This document shows, in pieces, positions 61,842-64,000 of a stretch of 64,000 nucleotides of DNA. The DNA comes from Amycolatopsis alba DSM 44262. Its GTDB lineage: Bacteria > Actinomycetota > Actinomycetes > Mycobacteriales > Pseudonocardiaceae. Below the pieces are notes generated by a model. The model had not been told where the DNA came from. It worked only from the letters and a program-made list of their open reading frames with translations, and ran no database searches. Both the position numbers and the translations under genes were made by a program. Positions within the stretch are counted from its first letter, which is position 1; each line of letters begins with the position of its first letter. Where the stretch lies: positions 3,489,665-3,553,664 of the forward strand of contig NZ_KB913032.1 in the NCBI RefSeq assembly GCF_000384215.1, written 5' to 3'.

Positions 61842-62593
61842 TCCTGGTGGTTCGGATTCAAGACCCGTGAGAGGAACGTCTTCGTGCGTTCCTCTTGCGG
61901 GTCGCCGATGACCTGGTCCGGCGCGCCCTGTTCGACGACGACACCGCCGTCCATGAACAGCACGATGTCGGCCACCTCGCGGGCGAACTGCATCTCGTGC
62001 GTGACGACGAGCATCGTCATGCCCTCCTGCGCGAGCTGCCGCATGACCGCGAGGACGTCGCCGACGAGTTCCGGGTCGAGCGCCGACGTCGGTTCGTCGA
62101 ACAGCATGACGTCCGGGTTCATCGACAGCGCCCTGGCGATCGCGACACGCTGCTGCTGTCCACCGGACAGCTGCGTCGGCAGCGAAGACTCCTTCTCCGC
62201 CAGGCCGACCTTCGCGAGGTTCTCCCGCGCGATGCGCTCAGCCTCGTCCTTGTCGCGCTTGAGGACCTTGCGCTGCGCGACGGTGAGGTTGTCGAGCACA
62301 CTCAGGTGAGAGAAGAGGTTGAACGACTGGAAGACCATGCCGATCTTCGTGCGGGCGCCGTCGATGTCGACGTCCGGGTCGGTGATCTCGCTACCGTTGA
62401 CGACGATCTTGCCCTGCTGCGGTTCTTCGAGGAGGTTGACGCAGCGCAGCAGCGTCGACTTGCCCGAACCCGACGGGCCGATGATGCAGACGACCTGACC
62501 GCGTTCGACTCGCAGGTCGATGCCCTTGAGCACCTTGAGTTCGCCGAACGCCTTGTGGAGTCCCGAAACCTCGACGATCGTCTGGGTGCTCAT
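61838..62593 (-). CDS. Polar amino-acid ABC transporter ATP-binding protein
   Basis: A 251-residue ATPase: Walker [11 protein letters not shown] loop, signature [15 protein letters not shown], Walker [13 protein letters not shown] and switch His in [12 protein letters not shown]. GlnQ/GluA-like. ATG 62593 overlaps the permease stop by 4 bp. It energises uptake of glutamine, glutamate or a related amino acid. Confidence 0.96.
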   Translation of the reverse strand: MSTQTIVEVSGLHKAFGELKVLKGIDLRVERGQVVCIIGPSGSGKSTLLRCVNLLEEPQQGKIVVNGSEITDPDVDIDGARTKIGMVFQSFNLFSHLSVLDNLTVAQRKVLKRDKDEAERIARENLAKVGLAEKESSLPTQLSGGQQQRVAIARALSMNPDVMLFDEPTSALDPELVGDVLAVMRQLAQEGMTMLVVTHEMQFAREVADIVLFMDGGVVVEQGAPDQVIGDPQEERTKTFLSRVLNPNHQD

Positions 62594-63393
62594 ACCGTTC
62601 CTCCGCCGGGCACTCCGGCCCCGTATTTCTTCTCTAGCCGCTGCTGCAGGATCGACAGCGGGATGGTGATGACCAGATAACACAGCCCGGCGACGACGAT
62701 CGGCGTCAGGCCCTTGGCCTCCAGCAGCGCCTGACGGCTGAACTGCGCCAGTTCCTGCTGCGCGGGTGTGGTGCCGAGCAGGAACGCCAGCGAAGAGTCC
62801 TTCGTCAGCATGATCAGCTCGTTGGCCAGCGGCGGCAGGATGATCCGGAACGCCTGCGGGATCACGACCGTGATCATCGTGCGGGCGGGCGACATGCCGA
62901 GCGAACGCGCGGCTTCGACCTGTCCGCGTGGCACGGCCTGGATACCGGCGCGGATGGTCTCCGCCATGTAGGCCGAGGACACGATGCCCAGCGCCAGCAT
63001 GATCGCGACATTGCGCGGCAGCTGGGTGTTGAACGCCGTGGGCACGCCGATGCCGACGGCGAGGAAGATCAGCAGCGCGGGCAGACCGCGGAAGAACTCG
63101 ATGTACCCGCGCGCGAACCAGCGGTACGGGCCGACCGAGGACAGTCTCATCAGGGCGAGCAGAAGGCCCAGCCCCAGGCCGAGCGCGAAGCCCAGCGCGG
63201 TGAAGATGACGGTGTTCTTCAGCGCGACCGTGATCACGTCCGGGAACTGCTTGGCGGCGACGTCGAGATCGAAGAACGCCTTGCCGATCTTGCTCCAGTC
63301 GGCCAGCAGCGCGAGCACGATGACGATCACCAGCAGCAGGACGTATTGCCCGGTCCGGAACGCCGAACGTCGCTGGCGGCGGCTCAAAGCCAT
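62590..63393 (-). CDS. Polar amino-acid ABC transporter permease
   Basis: A 267-residue permease of the HisM/GlnP type with about five helices and the coupling loop [25 protein letters not shown] 63393 is fixed by GAGGAG upstream. It overlaps the ATPase gene by 4 bp and follows the substrate-binding gene after 70 bp. Single permease, so it probably forms a homodimer. Confidence 0.96.
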   Translation of the reverse strand: MALSRRQRRSAFRTGQYVLLLVIVIVLALLADWSKIGKAFFDLDVAAKQFPDVITVALKNTVIFTALGFALGLGLGLLLALMRLSSVGPYRWFARGYIEFFRGLPALLIFLAVGIGVPTAFNTQLPRNVAIMLALGIVSSAYMAETIRAGIQAVPRGQVEAARSLGMSPARTMITVVIPQAFRIILPPLANELIMLTKDSSLAFLLGTTPAQQELAQFSRQALLEAKGLTPIVVAGLCYLVITIPLSILQQRLEKKYGAGVPGGGTV

Positions 63394-63463
63394 TTCTCTC
63401 CTCAAACAGGTGGCGACAAACCTGTGGCCGGTGCGCTGGGCACCGGCCACAAGGAACGGATTA

Positions 63464-64000
63464 TCAACCGGCGGTCGGGCTGCCCGGCTGCCAGGTCGGC
63501 GCCTTGCCGAACCACTTCTGGTAGATCTTCGCGTAGGAGCCGTCCGCCACGGATGCCTTGAGCACCTCGTTGATCTGGCCGAGGAGGGCGGTGCTGCCCT
63601 TCTTCACGCCGATTCCGTAGAACTCGTTCGTCTTGAATTCGGTGACGACCGTCGTGTCCGTGTTCGTCTTCGCGAAGTCGTAGAGCACGCCGTTGTCGTT
63701 GACGCCCGCGTCGACCGTGCCGTTCTTGACGGCCTGCTCCAGCAGCGCGAGGTCGTCGAAGGTGACGATCTCCGCGCCCTTGGCTTCCTTCTGCGTGTAC
63801 TCGGCGCCGGTGGTGGCCGACTGGACACCGATCTTCTTGCCCGCGACGTTGGAGAGGTCCTTGATCGGCGAACCGGTCTTGACCAGCAGTGCCTGGGTCG
63901 CCTCGAAGTACGGGTCGGAGAAGTCGAACTTCTCCTTGCGCTTGTCGGTGATCGTCATCCCGGCGGCGGCGAGGTCGCACTGGCCGCTGTTCATCGCTTC
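63464..64000 (-). CDS. Amino-acid ABC transporter substrate-binding protein, C-terminal part
   Basis: About 178 residues of a type II periplasmic-like binding protein, cut by the right edge so the lipoprotein signal is not seen. It includes CDLAAAGMTITDKRKEKFDFSDPYFEATQALLVK, KKIGVQSATTGAEYTQKE, FDDLALLEQAVKNGTVDAGVNDNGVLYDF and IYQKWFGKAP. First gene of the transporter operon. Ligand unknown, likely glutamate or glutamine. Confidence 0.94.
   Translation of the reverse strand, partial: EAMNSGQCDLAAAGMTITDKRKEKFDFSDPYFEATQALLVKTGSPIKDLSNVAGKKIGVQSATTGAEYTQKEAKGAEIVTFDDLALLEQAVKNGTVDAGVNDNGVLYDFAKTNTDTTVVTEFKTNEFYGIGVKKGSTALLGQINEVLKASVADGSYAKIYQKWFGKAPTWQPGSPTAG

Overview
The window is high-GC chromosomal DNA from an actinomycete. 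It is most likely from the Pseudonocardiaceae, with an Amycolatopsis-like flavour. This is inferred from gene content: a dnaK-grpE-dnaJ-hspR operon, an EtfD-type ETF dehydrogenase and a FadE5-type acyl-CoA dehydrogenase as in mycobacteria, an orphan DUF742 protein, a PE/PPE/EspG-like type VII secretion module with DUF3558 lipoproteins, and a pSAM2-like integrated element. No rRNA, CRISPR array or biosynthetic gene cluster was seen.

Layout. 1-1.15 kb: MarR regulator and the start of an MFS exporter. 1.4-4.2 kb: two tandem flavohaemoprotein paralogues. 4.4-5.7 kb: a secreted lytic polysaccharide monooxygenase overlapping a DUF305 lipoprotein. 6.0-10.5 kb: the Hsp70 operon, ending in its own repressor hspR, with two HAIR-type operators in front of dnaK. 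10.5-13.4 kb: an exported peptidase-like hydrolase and two DUF4097 proteins. 13.5-24.2 kb: housekeeping and regulatory genes (PEBP, an SMR-TetR-GNAT operon, EtfD, DUF742, CDF transporter, CAP protein, MarR with a divergent FAD monooxygenase, dCTP deaminase, DUF2236 protein).

24.26-34.61 kb: an actinomycete integrative and conjugative element (AICE) in the 3' half of tRNA-Gly(CCC), bounded by 92-bp direct repeats with one mismatch. It carries int, xis, a rep gene, an FtsK-like tra gene, several small genes, a pra-like activator and a divergent korSA-like GntR repressor. Its cargo is a YdcF/DUF218 protein and a two-gene unit of a membrane protein and a PD-(D/E)XK-like nuclease. The sequence just beyond the right repeat looks like a relic of an earlier insertion.

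34.7-54.7 kb: ordinary accessory and core genes (GNATs, F420/PPOX-type oxidase, secreted 5'-nucleotidase, alpha/beta hydrolase, VanZ, Mug glycosylase, LuxR regulator, FadE5, two GlsB proteins, leucine-rich repeats, VanW, GroES-like, thioredoxin-NHL, methyltransferase, SMI1-like, SRPBCC). 54.7-57.0 kb: a 781-residue solenoid membrane protein. 57.2-61.8 kb: a type VII-like module holding two intact and two decayed DUF3558 lipoprotein genes, a PE-like gene, a PPE-like gene and an EspG-like chaperone gene. 61.8-64.0 kb: a polar amino-acid ABC importer cut by the right edge.

Several intergenic gaps hold short palindromic words repeated within the window and often paired into long hairpins. They are a second layer of structure beside the genes. 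The strongest candidates for new biology are the AICE cargo pair, the decaying and duplicated lipoprotein/type VII locus, the LPMO-DUF305 pair and the palindromic repeat families.
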